From the NCBI RefSeq assembly GCF_000143415.4, contig NW_003314265.1, positions 2,570,559-2,634,558 on the forward strand: a stretch of DNA of 64,000 nucleotides. Direction: 5' to 3'. The notes under the pieces are model-generated. The model had not been told where the DNA came from, ran no database searches, and saw only the letters and a list, made by a program, of their open reading frames with translations. The DNA comes from Selaginella moellendorffii. Lineage: Eukaryota > Streptophyta > Lycopodiopsida > Selaginellales > Selaginellaceae. Every line of letters begins with the position of its first letter. Positions within the stretch are counted from its first letter, which is position 1. The translations under genes were made by a program, and so were the position numbers. Positions 1 through 11,246 of the stretch are shown here, piece after piece.

Positions 1-1442
1 AGAGACCGCGAGAAACGCAAGGCGTTGAGCTTCAAATCATTGGGCTTCCGGCCGTCCTCCACACCCATTGAGTTTAACAACTCCCCGTCATGGTACCTCC
101 TCAGCACATCTACCCATTTGTCAAAAACAACTTTTGTCGCGAGTAGAATGTTATGGATGCTGAGTGTGTCATTGACCCCCAGTGTTTTCGAGAGAAGACT
201 CGAGAATTCCTGCAATGGAAATGGCGTGAGGCCACATGCTATGCCACATGCAACGAGGCTTACTGCCAGGCGCTAGTTGCTAGTGCACGTCCTTGTCCTG
301 GTTTTTGTGGCTTCTTCAGTTGAACCCAGAGCTTCCGTGTTCGTGCCAATGTCTCGTGCAGGCCCGATTTGTAGCACGTTTCTTGCTTGACATTCTGCGC
401 GTGGGAGATGTATATGATAGATCGAAGGGGCGAGTTGCCTTTTACCAGGCGGACAACTCTTGTCTTGAAGACTTTCTTCACCTCCTCGCCCACCATAATA
501 TCCACAACTATCTGTTGCATCGCCAAGCTAGAATGCTGCCCGGAGACGGCATAGAACCGGATGTTCTGATCGTCCAACACCTTCCTATTGATCAAGTCTG
601 GAAACCTCGTCTCGCCCTTCATTGTTCGGTAGTAGGGGATCACGTCTGCGATGTCGGGTGTTACTGGACTTGCTAGCATCTTCTGCTTCAGTTTCTCCAC
701 CCACTCATCAGATACTAGCCTGTGGTTGTATTTGCTTTGGATCTCGATACGGCTCACGTCGATTGTATATACTTTGTTGGAATAGTAACAAGTACTATTA
801 TCTGCGACGATTTTTGCTGCCTCTTCTTGCTCTTTCTGCTCTTTTGCGGCTCTTCTTTTTGGTGGGTGTAGTGTTCGAACCCGAGGCAATGGCATCACCG
901 AGTAGCTTCTTTTTTGGAGTAGCAGAGTCGGACGTCGGCTTGAGCTTGACCACCCTTTTCTGCTTCGGGGTAGTTTCCAGATCGACCCCCTTCCCCTTCG
1001 CTTCGCAAACTGGAGGCACTCTCAACGGCTCAATGTTGGAATATAGTTTTTGAACATCGCCGTAGGTGAGGTCCGTGGATTCCATGTGATCTTCATAGAC
1101 CCGCAGCGTCTTTGAAATTGTGGGCCTCCTGGACAACCTCTCCCTAGCTCCCTCTAGGAATTCCTCATAGCCACTGCCCCCCTCCGGGAAGCCGCTAGGA
1201 TGTGCAAGGTGGATCTTGAAGGCGGACGCTGTCTCTACCACAAGTGCCAGTCCATATTCTTGCATGGAACTGCATGGAGTGTCTGTCACTTGGATGAGGA
1301 TCCCCATGCATTCTTTTCTCCCACCATCTGTGTTGTACAGCATCAGATCTTCGCCTTCCATCCCGAAAGTCCAACTGGTGAGCTCCTCCCCCTTCTCTGC
1401 ATCCACATTGACAGTGGCTGGAAGAAGAACGCAATTCCTCGC
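1..1442 (-). pseudogene. Broken unrecognised gene with a possible ParB/DGQHR-like segment, running off the window
   Basis: Three open stretches on the minus strand look like parts of one gene. The first (1442 to about 800) follows a clear acceptor, reads as an acidic/neutral domain and ends in a Lys/Arg-rich tail. The second (about 880 to 260) continues in another frame and contains YAVSGQHSS preceded by a YNHRLVSDEW segment, which loosely recalls the DGQHR/ParB-type fold. The third (217 to 1) opens after an acceptor TTGCAG and runs off the window without a stop. No intron explains the frame change near 800-890, so a one-base frameshift is likelier; the join near 260 is unresolved. Two of the presumed introns carry the 22-bp palindrome described separately. 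I do not recognise the family; a domesticated or decaying mobile-element gene is possible. Confidence 0.4.
221..242. repeat. Short palindromic repeat, copy 1
   Basis: A 22-bp near-palindrome with arms of the type ATGGCGTG and CATGCTAT around a GGCC core. It lies just upstream of the acceptor at about 218 (minus strand) of the broken gene. Confidence 0.7.
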
Positions 1443-1497
1443 CTGTTCAGAAATGCACAACAATTAGAGCTGACAGATGAAAAGCTAGCAGCTGGAA

Positions 1498-1656
1498 ATA
1501 ACGTGAGGCCACACGCCATTCACCACTGCATCAGATGTCTTGAGGCTGCATCCTAAGATGGCGTGAGGCTACACGCCATCTATAACCGGACTGCACTCGA
1601 GAGCCCAATCGGTGCATGCCAATGTTGCTACTGAATGGCATGTGGCCTCATGCCAT
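1498..1656. repeat. Short palindromic repeat, copies 2-4
   Basis: Three copies of the 22-bp near-palindrome at 1498-1519, 1558-1579 and 1635-1656. Copies 2 and 3 start 60 bp apart and copy 4 follows after another 77 bp. The arms are ATGGCRTG and CATGCCAT or CACGCCAT around GGCC or GGCT. Each could fold into a hairpin with 8-bp arms. Confidence 0.75.
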
Positions 1657-1893
1657 TTTCTACTTGGTCTAAAAGACTTACCATTTGAAACCGAATGGAG
1701 GCCGTGACAATCGAGGCCGGACTCGCTGGCGAATGTGCACTGTGTGTGCAGCGGATCGTAGCAGCAAGGCTACTCTGCCACTTACAGTTGGAGAGTGGTG
1801 CTGAAATCTCCCGGGACGCCAAGTGGGCTGCGTGTGGGTGGCGGAGTGGGCGGCGGAGTTGGCGGCGAAGTTACAAACTGGGTGTGTCTTGAA

Positions 1894-1968
1894 GTGGACG
1901 CCGATGCACACGAGCGCGATGTGAGCGCGAGTGTGATGCAAGTGCGAGTGGACGCCGATGCACACGAG
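1894..1968. repeat. 54-bp tandem duplication in a GC-rich stretch
   Basis: GTGGACGCCGATGCACACGA starts at 1894 and again at 1948. The surrounding 1780-2060 is GC-rich, with GCG/GAG runs open in several frames on both strands. No reading frame here looks like a real protein. Confidence 0.6.
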
Positions 1969-2515
1969 AAACCTGTAGAGAAGTGAGCGTGATCCCGAGT
2001 GGGAGCGCGATGCGAGCGGGAGCGCGAGTGTGCGAGCGCGAGTACAAAGCAAAATGCAAAACCTAACCTCACACGCGCGAAATGTCACAACGGTTGGTAA
2101 TCCCGCCACGTCATCATTCCTCGAACTTGGGCGCCACCATTAATTTCTGGATTGCCGCACGCATGCAAGCACGCAAAATCCAAAAGAAATCCGCAACGTC
2201 ATCATTCCTCAGACTGCATGCACGTGAAATCCAAAAGAAAGATCATGATTGGGATATCATTTAATACCCTCGCTATATTTATACCATGCATGATTGGATA
2301 TTCCAAAGCATCTTGTATTTCCAAAAATGGTAGATGTTCAGCTAAATAAAGAAATTCTATCTGTTTCTATTTTTCTCTCAAATCAATATTATAGCATGCA
2401 ATTTTGAACCAAAGAAACCCAAAAAACGTTGGACCCAAAATATTTTGAAAAAACCCAAAAAACCCTAAACATTTTAAACCCAAAAATCCAGGCGTGCTGT
2501 AGCGTTATTCCTTGA

Positions 2516-2775
2516 ATGGCGTGTGGGCGCATGCCATTTTCAGGGCCAAATGCTGAATGGAGAAAAATTCCCTTTCAGTGCAAATGCTGCAAGAGGCAGA
2601 TGCCGAGCACAAAGGACTGTAATTACCTCACATGACACAGATAAACTTTTCTCTATTTGGCAAAGATAAACTTTATAGCGTGTGGGCTCATGCAATTTTG
2701 AACCCAAAAAATGCACCAAAAAATTCTCGGCGTCATCTGGCATTATCTCTTGAATGGCGTGGGGCCGCATGCCAT
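2516..2775. repeat. Short palindromic repeat, copies 5-7
   Basis: Copies at 2516-2537, 2675-2696 and 2754-2775. Copies 5 and 7 also share flanks (TTGA before, TTTCAGGG after), so the repeated unit is longer than the palindrome. Poly-A runs with AACCCAAAAA motifs lie between 2400 and 2480 and near 2700. Confidence 0.7.
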
Positions 2776-3769
2776 TTTCAGGGGCACATAGGAGTATATT
2801 CCTAGGATATTCTGACACGCGCGAGATTTTTTTGAGTTTTCTGGAGATCCAACCGTTAGATCGCAACTAGATTTTACAGAATGGTATACAATGTCTTTCT
2901 TGATGACCCTGCAAAGAAGCATCTCGATCGGACACCACATGAGACCACACGAGCCTTACAATGTTTCAGGGGCATTTGCCATAGATCCGACTGTTATTTT
3001 GCTCCAAGATTTTACAGTTTGGTGTGCATTGACCTTTCTCTTATTGAGGATTCATTACAAAAATATAGCTTGGTCTTTTCAAATGGGAGGATTGTGATAT
3101 AGGCTGGCAATAGAGTTTTTTATATGAATTAATATGTAAATTATAAATGTCAAAATGTCAAAGAAAGTTTTATGGAGTAGATTTCTTAGTGTTTTCTACT
3201 GTATTACTCATTTCTTCATTTCTCTTGCTTTAAACTGTTATTTCTAAAGTAATAAAAGCATTTTTATCAATTGTGATAGTGGTCTCCACATTTCTAGATG
3301 GATAATAAGGACCAAGAGTGTAATATGGAGATTGTGATAGTGAAAGGAAATTAACATTTTCACATTCCTTTGCATTATAACTCTTCCTCACAAATCTTTT
3401 ATTCCTTGTTTCTGATCTTCTCAAGAACCCTAAAAAATCTTTTAAATGAAAGTAGTATATACAGCTGTAAATATAATTAAAATATAAAGTAGTCAAATAA
3501 AAATATGACAGCTGTAAGAATAGTCATAGTAAATAATATATCTTTATAAAAGATAGGTTCTTGTGAGCTTTGTCTTTTTTAAAAATTTCAATCTTATAAA
3601 AACTTTTAACTCAGATATTTATATATTTCAATATTTTAAAGTTTACTAGAACCTTCATTTCATCAATTTACATTTCTTTTATAAGACTTCTAGTTGACTG
3701 TGTTGACTTGAGTTGACTTGTGCTGAGTTGAGCTCAACTCGTGAGCTCAACTAAACTTTGAATCATCCT
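2776..3769. other. Gene-free AT-rich stretch
   Basis: No coding region, RNA gene or clear element is seen. The sequence becomes strongly AT-rich from about 3110. Open frames such as 3230-3496 (minus) have low complexity and no recognisable motif. Confidence 0.5.
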
Positions 3770-3953
3770 CTTCTATGTCTAATTTGGGTATAAGCCCAAG
3801 CTCTATACCATGCTAGTTAATGGAGTTCCCATATACTTGCATTAGGCTATTAATATACTGAAAAAGTGCTAGACTTTATTTAGCTCCATTTTGAATGTTG
3901 ATCATAACATTGGGATACTTAATGCTCTAATACTATTCCCAAGTCACTCCATA
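3770..3953 (+). mobile_element. Fragment of an LTR of the 11.2-kb element family
   Basis: This stretch matches 11920-12075 inside the left LTR of the element at 11247 (shared landmarks: TAAGCCCAAG, the GTGCTAGACT/GCGCTAGACT block, TGGGATACTTAATGCTC versus TGGGATGCTGGTTGCTC). Similarity stops where the next LTR begins at 3954, so that LTR probably inserted into this older one. Confidence 0.55.
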
Positions 3954-5531
3954 TGTCAGCAACTAAATTTTCCAGTCTACTTTAGTCATTTAACCACACT
4001 TTTAACCATTTGGAGGAGTCTCAGTCATAACCTCTATAAGTCCTATTTTTGACTTGAGGATATATTAGCCCCGTGAATGGCATTTATGCCACTCAACTTT
4101 TACACTTGGTTTAAATGTCCCACGTGTTCGATCCCATAAAAAACACCCTAAAAAAACCACAAACATCTCAATCTATTATGCTAAAGTGATATCCATTTAC
4201 CTTTGTCTCATTGGTAGTTCAAAACCACCAATGCCATAGTCCCATCTTTTAAAGACTAAGCTATCAGTCCATGGGTGGTCATCCCAAAACCTTACTTTAA
4301 TATCCTTAGGATGCCTGAAAACATAGGAAACACCCTTCCCTAATGTCCCTTCTTGAGTTCCCACCAAGTACCTTTCCATCCATGGCAGTGCTTGCCAACA
4401 CAACCACTGGGTCCAAGCCCAAAGGCCTGATCACTAAATCTTGCTAACCTTTGGGAATTCCTCACCCTATGACCGTATCTTTGGTCACTACACAAAAGGA
4501 TTACTCCTCTTTCTTTCCACAGTCCGTGATTTTAGAATGACATTATGAAACACTATGGCCTTACGCAAGTTTAGTGGGTACTCTCCCCACCTTCCACCCT
4601 TAGATGCCTTAGCCATGTGGTTAGAGTGAGGTTTTAATGAGTTATACTAAGTATCCAAGTAGGTAGTGCAACTCACACTTGGATTGGGAGTATTGACCAT
4701 TTGATCTCCCAAAGGAGCTAGAGATAGCACGTAAACACTTCACAGAGTTACCCCATTTGTCCATCCATATTCACTCTAGCCTTATACTTCTCAGTAATTA
4801 TGTTATCACCCACCACATAGGTCTAGCCTTCCTTCATCACACTGGCCTTTCCTAACCAAACTGATTCCACTAGAGTCCTCCCCCCTAGTATCCTTATGGA
4901 GCTCATCAAACACCCTAGGGTCTGGGAAACGATCACTTTGGTCTTTCACCCTCGGACTCGGACTTGGACTTGGACTCAAACTTGAACTTGGACTTGGACT
5001 TAGACTCGGAGTTGGCCTTAGTCTCTTAGTCTCAGTCTCAGTCTCAATCCAAATCTTAATGTCAATCACGTTCTCAATCTTGGTCCCCATCTCAGACTCC
5101 TTCTTGGATTCCATTTTGAACTCCATCTTAGACTCTTTCTTGGATTCCATCTCAGACTTCATCTCAGACTCCATCTTAAACTCCTTCTCAGATTCCATCT
5201 TGGACTCCATCTCAAACTCCTTCTCAGACTCCTTGGAATCCTTCTCGGATTCCTTCTCGGATTTTATCTTGGACTCTTTCTTGGACTTGATCCCGACGCT
5301 TTCATATGTCATGACACTTGCCATATATTAGTCCTTTTTTTTTTTCCCTTTCTAGAGACTCATCCACCAATTGCTTCATACTCATTCCTCAAGCAAATCT
5401 AAACCCACTCTTGACTTTCCAAGTTGGAGCTTTTGGTCTAAACATGTTACGCTTGTTGGACTTTCACTTTGACCATAGTCATGTGGCACCCTTTCAGCTC
5501 CACTTTGGGGCTTAGGGATTTGTGTTTCACA
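3954..5531 (-). mobile_element. Degenerate LTR of a retrotransposon (copy A)
   Basis: About 1.58 kb, bounded by TGTCAGC and TTTCACA, and homologous in inverted orientation to the solo LTR at 5972-7639. It contains a degenerate hexanucleotide tract (GACTCN/GACTTG type, about 4950-5290) that is open on both strands; the 172-residue minus-strand frame at 4806-5324 is a Lys/Glu/Ser repeat created by this tract and is unlikely to be a protein. Sequence past 5531 matches sequence past about 10693, next to the third copy. The purine-rich complement of 5532-5545 would suit a polypurine tract, making this the 3' LTR of a minus-strand element; this is inference. Confidence 0.65.
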
Positions 5532-5971
5532 ACTCCATCACCCATTGATGAATTTCGATGTCCTCATCGAATGATAAACCATTTTATAAAATAACCCCAT
5601 TATGGATTTCCTTAGCACCAAATTAATATTCGTTAATGGTTCCACACTAAAGGTTCACCATGCCTTGCCTATCCTCTAATGAACATAGATTCTTCAACTT
5701 AGATTCTCATTTAATCACATGTGGTGGTCCTTCCCATTTGTTTATTTAGTTCTTGCTAAATTCTTTAAAAACACTTTATTTTATCTCAATCCCACTATTC
5801 ATTCCTGAGTAGTCTTAGCTTCTATCAGCATAACTATTGCAATTTGGAACTATAATTTTGACTTCTTAAATTAATTTCTTGGATGTTTCTAACACCTTGC
5901 ATTTCACAGATTGTGTAAACTCCACTTCCCCATCATAGGAAGGTCTTTACTTGAGGGTATCATTATCCTTT
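5532..5971 (-). mobile_element. Internal sequence of copy A, interrupted at 5971
   Basis: Matches 10694-11150 downstream of copy 3 (shared blocks AATAAACCATTTTATAAA and GTGTAAACTCCACTTCCCCAT). It breaks at 5971, and the match resumes at 7640, which shows that 5972-7639 was inserted later. No coding frame is preserved. Confidence 0.6.
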
Positions 5972-7639
5972 TGTAAGACACAAATCCCTAAGCCCCAAAG
6001 TGCAGTAGAAAGGGTGCCACATAATAGTGGTCAAAATGGAAGTCCAACAAGAGTAACATGCTTGGATTAAAGGCTCCTACTTGGAAAGTCGAGAGTAAGA
6101 ATGGAACTCTGAACACAATGCTTGAGGAATAAGTATGAAGTAATCGATGAATGAGTCTCTAAAAAGGGACACAAGAAAAACTAACACATGACAAGTGTTG
6201 TGACACATGGAAGTGTCAGGAATGAGTTTGAAAAGAGTTTGAAAAGGAGTTTGAGAAAGAGTCCGAGATAGAGTCTGAAATGGAGTTCGAGAAGGGATCT
6301 GAGATGGAGTCTGAGAAGGAATTCGAGATGAAGTCCGAGATAGAGTTCGATATGAACCCAAGATGGACCCAAGATGGACCTAAGATGAAGTCCGAGATGG
6401 AGTCTAATATGGATCCAAGATGGACCCGAGATGGACCCAAGATGGAGTCCGAGTTTGAGTCCCAGATGGACCCAAGATGGAGTCCGAGGTCGAGTTTAAG
6501 ATGGACCTGAGATGGAGTCCGAGATCGAGGCCAAGAAAGAGACTAAGACCAAGACTAAGACTGAGTCCGGGACTAAGCCCAAGACTAAGTTTGAGTTTGA
6601 GACTGAGATCGAGACTAAGACTGAGTCCAGGACTAAGTCTGAGATTGAGTTTGAGTTTGAGTCCGAGTCCGAGGGTGAAAGCCCAAAGCAATCGTCTCCT
6701 AAACCCTGGGGGTTTTAGTGAGCTCTAAAAGTATAGTAGAGGGAGGACTATAATGGAGCTAGTTTAGCTAGGAAAGGCCAATGTGACCAAAGAAGGCTAT
6801 ACCCACATGGTGAGTGATAATATAACCACTGAGGAATTTAAGGCTAGAGTGAACACAGATAGACAAATGTGGTAACTTGGTGAAGTATTCAAGAACTAGC
6901 TCTAGCTCCTTCGGGAGATCAAATGATTGATGCTCCCAATCCAAGTATGGGTTGCACTACCTACTTGGATATCTGGCATGGCTAATCGAAACCATGCTCT
7001 AGTCACATGGCTAGGGCACCTAAAGGCAGAAGGTGGGGAGAGTACCTACGAGACTCATGTAGGGCCATAATGTTTTGAAATGTCATTCTAAAGTCTTAGA
7101 TTATGGAAAGGAAAAAGAGTAATCCTCTTGTGTAGTGACTAAGGATACAATCACAAAGTGAGGAAGTCCCAAAGGTCAATGGGACTTAGTGGTCAAGTCG
7201 TTAGACTCTGACCCAGTGGCAGTGTTGGTTAGCACAGCTGTAGATAGTGAGGGATTTGGTGGGGACTGAAGAAGGGACATTAGAGAGGGTGTTACCCATG
7301 TCTTTGGGCATCCTAAGGATGTTAAGCTATGCTTCTGGGATGACCACTCCTAAATGGATGGCCCAGTTTTTGGGAGATGAGGTTGTGACAAAGATGAATG
7401 GAAAGGGGTTAGTGTAACTGGTTGATAAGTCAATAGTACCTTTGGGGGGTCTATCATGAGATCAAACATATGGAGCACTTGAACCAAGTGTAAAGGATAA
7501 GTGGCATATATATCATTCATGAGGCTAACATGTTTGTAAGTTCAAAATAAGACTTATGGAGGTAGTGAGTGAAACTCTTCTAAGTGGTCAAAAGTGTGAT
7601 TAAATGACTAAAGTAGAATGAAAAAATTGGTTTCTTACA
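5972..7639 (+). mobile_element. Solo LTR (copy B) inserted in inverted orientation
   Basis: 1668 bp with perfect 7-bp terminal inverted ends TGTAAGA and TCTTACA (TG...CA as in LTRs). It is flanked by CCTTT (5967-5971) and CCTTC (7640-7644), a near-perfect 5-bp target duplication. The empty site is seen at about 11140 in copy 3, where the two flanks are contiguous. No internal element sequence is present, which fits LTR-LTR recombination. The hexanucleotide tract (about 6230-6670) reads on the plus strand as Lys/Glu/Ser- or Trp/Thr/Asp-rich frames of no evident protein. Confidence 0.8.
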
Positions 7640-10330
7640 CCTTCTTTTTATTTTATGCCACTTTATGCACTAAGTTCCACTTATCTATAATTTGTGCTAG
7701 GGCTATCCATAACACTATCATTTGGCTACCTTGCCACTCCCTCCCTTGGAGTTTTCACTTTTGCTAAATTAGAGCATTTTAGAATCCATCCTTGGAAACA
7801 TATTTTCCTTAGGTGTCCTTCGCACTTGATCACTTTCACTAAGTCACACCATATCATTTGTTGAAATTACTACTTTGAATTAGGAACATTGTTCCTTAAC
7901 CCATTAAAGAGTTTATTCTTGACTATCAACCATGGATTCACCTAATGATCCCACATAGACAGCTTAATGGGTTTACCAATAAATATTAGATCTACCAAAC
8001 CTTTAAGTTGTTGACCATGACCCCAGGATCATTCCCCACACTTGGCAATGCACCTAAGTCAACCCTTCTAGCCAAGGGTCCATAACAACTAAGATTGAGT
8101 GTCCCTATCTCATTCACCATGTCTTTGGTGCCACTTGCACAAAAGTGTTCAAGTTAGATATGCCAAACTTTCACACTAAGTAATTTAACCATGCATCATG
8201 ACTCCATGGCATCCCCCATTTGGCTGTGTGCCCAAGCTAGCCTATTTACTTAGAGTCTATGACTGCCAAAAAATAAGTGTCCTCATATTCCAAACTATCA
8301 CCACGCCTTAGTAGGGTGGGACTCGAACCTAAGCACTAACCCAAGCATTCAAACTCAAGCACTAACTCAAACACTCAAACCCAAGAACTAACCCAAGCAC
8401 TTTTTTGACAGGACACAAGTCAGGGTATTGTAGGTAATGGCCGAGTGGTGGAGACTTACATTGGCAGCAATATGGCTCCACCATGCTATCCTTCAAGACA
8501 AAAGGAAGCTAGAGAGGCTTGAGGAATGTTAGAAAGCATGGCTACCATGTTTCGGTGAAGGTGACCATAAAGAGGTTTGTTGGAGATGGTGCCCCCCGGA
8601 GTCAATCTTGATGTCAGCATGAAGGGGGGACTTGGATTTGAATGCGACATAACAGAGGCGACCACAGCCACTTCTACTTCAGGTTTAGGATCATGTTGGA
8701 TGAGGGAGCTTTCCACTAGGTAGCGAGAGCTTCAGGCAGCATGCCCAGTTTTTGTATTAGTCCCTACGAGATATTAGAGAATGTATATACATGTTTCATC
8801 AAACCCAAGCACTAAACAAATAAGACTCAAACCTAACTTTCGTATATGTATCTACGGATGATATCACCTAGAATGTTTGGCATGACTCCTCACGCTAGTG
8901 CACCAAGTTATACCCAATGTGCATTATGGATCACAGCTTAAGAACTTAGTTTCTCCGAACTTCCAAGTCCTCTTACTTAAAGAGCTAGTTAATCAGTTTG
9001 TGATCATGTATGGACTCTTCCATGATTGGCCTCATGGGCCATCAATTTTGAAGTCAACACTTTCAAAGAACAGGATTTGCTGCGATGATCCTTACGAAGT
9101 CATATGTTTGATTCATGTGGTTGATCTTATAGAAACACTCCACTCCAAAACTTCGCTCGCTTTCTTTGTTATACTCCCTTCCAAGATCACAAACACACAT
9201 TAGTGGAGCAGGAGAGATCAAGCTAAAAAAAACCTAAAAGGAAAGTTATTACATTAAATGAGAGGGTTTTGTCCCTTTGATTTGCCAATTTTGCTTAGTA
9301 AATTACCTGATAAACATAACATGGTTCTATGCATAAGTGTAAAAGTTCTCAAAAATTAACTTTTATTCAAAGCCATCTTTTTGAATATTCGAGAATTATT
9401 TCCCTAACTTTGTTAGCCTCGCCTCAAGGCAAACTTTACGGTCATACTTCTACTACACCACTTTGATTTTGTGTGTTCCTATGAACCATTTACACTTGTG
9501 ATTTTAAGTACCCTAGAAAATTCTTTAAGAACATTGAAAGGACTCTATCCTTTAGCTTACTAAGGCTTTTCCTTTCACAAGTTTCTTAATTGCTATATGG
9601 TCTAACATGGGCAATTCTATACTTAAGAATCCTAATGATAGCACAGTTGTCAGTAGCAAGACTTTCGAGCACCCTATTGATTCTCCACTCCCAACTTGCA
9701 TAACTACACTTAACTATGCCCTTTGATTCTTATATTTCAATTCTATCCCTTTATTATTTTCTTTTGGCCTTACACAATTATTCTCCTCTAGGCTAAAAGG
9801 ATAGCTTTGCACTTTCTCCTATGCCTTAACAAGTATTCTTAGCGATGAACTTATCTGATGGCTTAGGGAGTGGTCCTTCAATCTAGATATGCTCACCTTA
9901 ATCCCATATATTAGGATTAACGTTATTATTCATATGCCTTTGTATGCCAATCATTAGTTTTGCCAAAACCCTTTTAGCTTTGTCCAATTCGGATAAATGA
10001 ACTTCTTTCATCTCTACAACTTTGAATGTTAAATAGCATCTGCTATCCATTTTTCGCTAGGGACTTAGTTCCTTGGGCTTTATCTAATGCCCTCATGATA
10101 TTAAATACCACTTCTTGGTGTTTTAAAGTGTTTATATATCCCAATGATGGCCTTCTTTAATAATAAACATTTCTTTTTATGACATTGACTTACTATATTG
10201 CAATATAAATAATTTATCTCCCAAGGGACATATCTAACCTTTTTATCCCAATAAAGAGTCTTGGGAAGTTAACTTCCACTAATCCAATCAATTATATCTT
10301 AGTTGCCTCATAGTCATCAAGTCTTACAAC
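7640..10330 (-). mobile_element. Decayed repeat DNA following the solo LTR
   Basis: The first roughly 250 bp continue copy A (matching 11140-11246). The remainder is AT-rich, with no open frame over 101 codons and no recognisable domain. A direct array of AAGCACTAACCCAAGCA-like units lies at about 8320-8400. A less AT-rich patch at 8406-8760 stands out in composition but was not identified. Confidence 0.45.
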
Positions 10331-11246
10331 TTGGACTTGAATTCAAACTCAATCTCAATCTTGATCTTGGTCTCAGTCTTAGTCTTGGTCTCGGTCTTAG
10401 ACTCATTTTTGGACTCCATCTTGAACTCCTCGAATTCCTCAGACACTGACACTTCTATGTGTCATGACACTTGCTATGTGTCTGTCCTTCTTGTGTCCAT
10501 TTCCAAAGACTCATTTATTGATCGCTTTGTGATCATTCTTCAAGCACTTTATTTGGAGTTCCACACCCACTATCAACTTTATGAGTTGGAGCTTTTGGTC
10601 CAAATGTCTTATGTTCGTTAGACTTTTGCTTCGACCACTACTATGTGGCATATATTTGGCTCCACTTTTGGGGCTTAGGGATTTGTGTCTCACAACTCCA
10701 CCACCTATAAACGAAGTTCGATATCCTCATTGAACAATAAACCATTTTATAAAGTAACCCCATCATAGATTACCATTTTCATCCTTAGCATAGTTAATAT
10801 TCATCACTAGTTAGACACCGAATGCTCACCATGCCTTACACATTCTCTAAAAGCATCATTTTTCCAACTTAGAGTCTCATTAGATCATATATAATAGTTA
10901 TTTTCCTTTGTTTGTCTAATTCTTGCTAAACCTGTTAGAGATACCTTATCTATCTCAATCTCACTACTCATTCCAAAGTAGTTTAGGCCTCTACCAACAT
11001 AACTATCATACTTTGAAATTTCAATATTGACTTCTTAAGTCAATTTCCTAGGTGTCTCTAACACCTTACATTGCACATATTGTGTAAACTCCACTTCCCC
11101 ATCCTAGGAAGTTCTTTACTAAAGGGTACTATCATCCTCTTTTTTATTTTGTGCCACCCTAGGTATTAAGTTCCACTTGGTCACCTTGACAAAGTCACAT
11201 TATATTATTTATTTAAATCACTACTTTGAATTAGGAACACCATTCT
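10331..11246 (-). mobile_element. Truncated LTR and adjoining internal sequence (copy 3)
   Basis: Begins inside the hexanucleotide tract and follows copy A through the LTR end (CTCACA at about 10693) into the adjoining internal sequence, same orientation as copy A. It is cut at 11246 by the start of the next element's LTR. It preserves the uninterrupted site into which copy B inserted in copy A. Confidence 0.65.

Noticed and set aside
1695-2109. Several overlapping frames in GC-rich repeats
   Set aside because: Open on both strands because of GCG/GAG repeats and a 54-bp duplication; no family features.
4806-5324. 172-residue Lys/Glu/Ser-rich minus-strand frame
   Set aside because: It is produced by a degenerate hexanucleotide tract inside a retrotransposon LTR; the complementary strand is open too and the other copies have different breaks.
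6280-6728. Repeat frames rich in Glu/Lys or Trp/Thr/Asp
   Set aside because: Same hexanucleotide tract in the inverted solo LTR; no conserved protein between copies.
8486-9203. Small frames at 8486-8716 (minus) and 8898-9203 (plus)
   Set aside because: Surrounded by decayed repeat DNA, no recognisable motif and no supporting splice sites.
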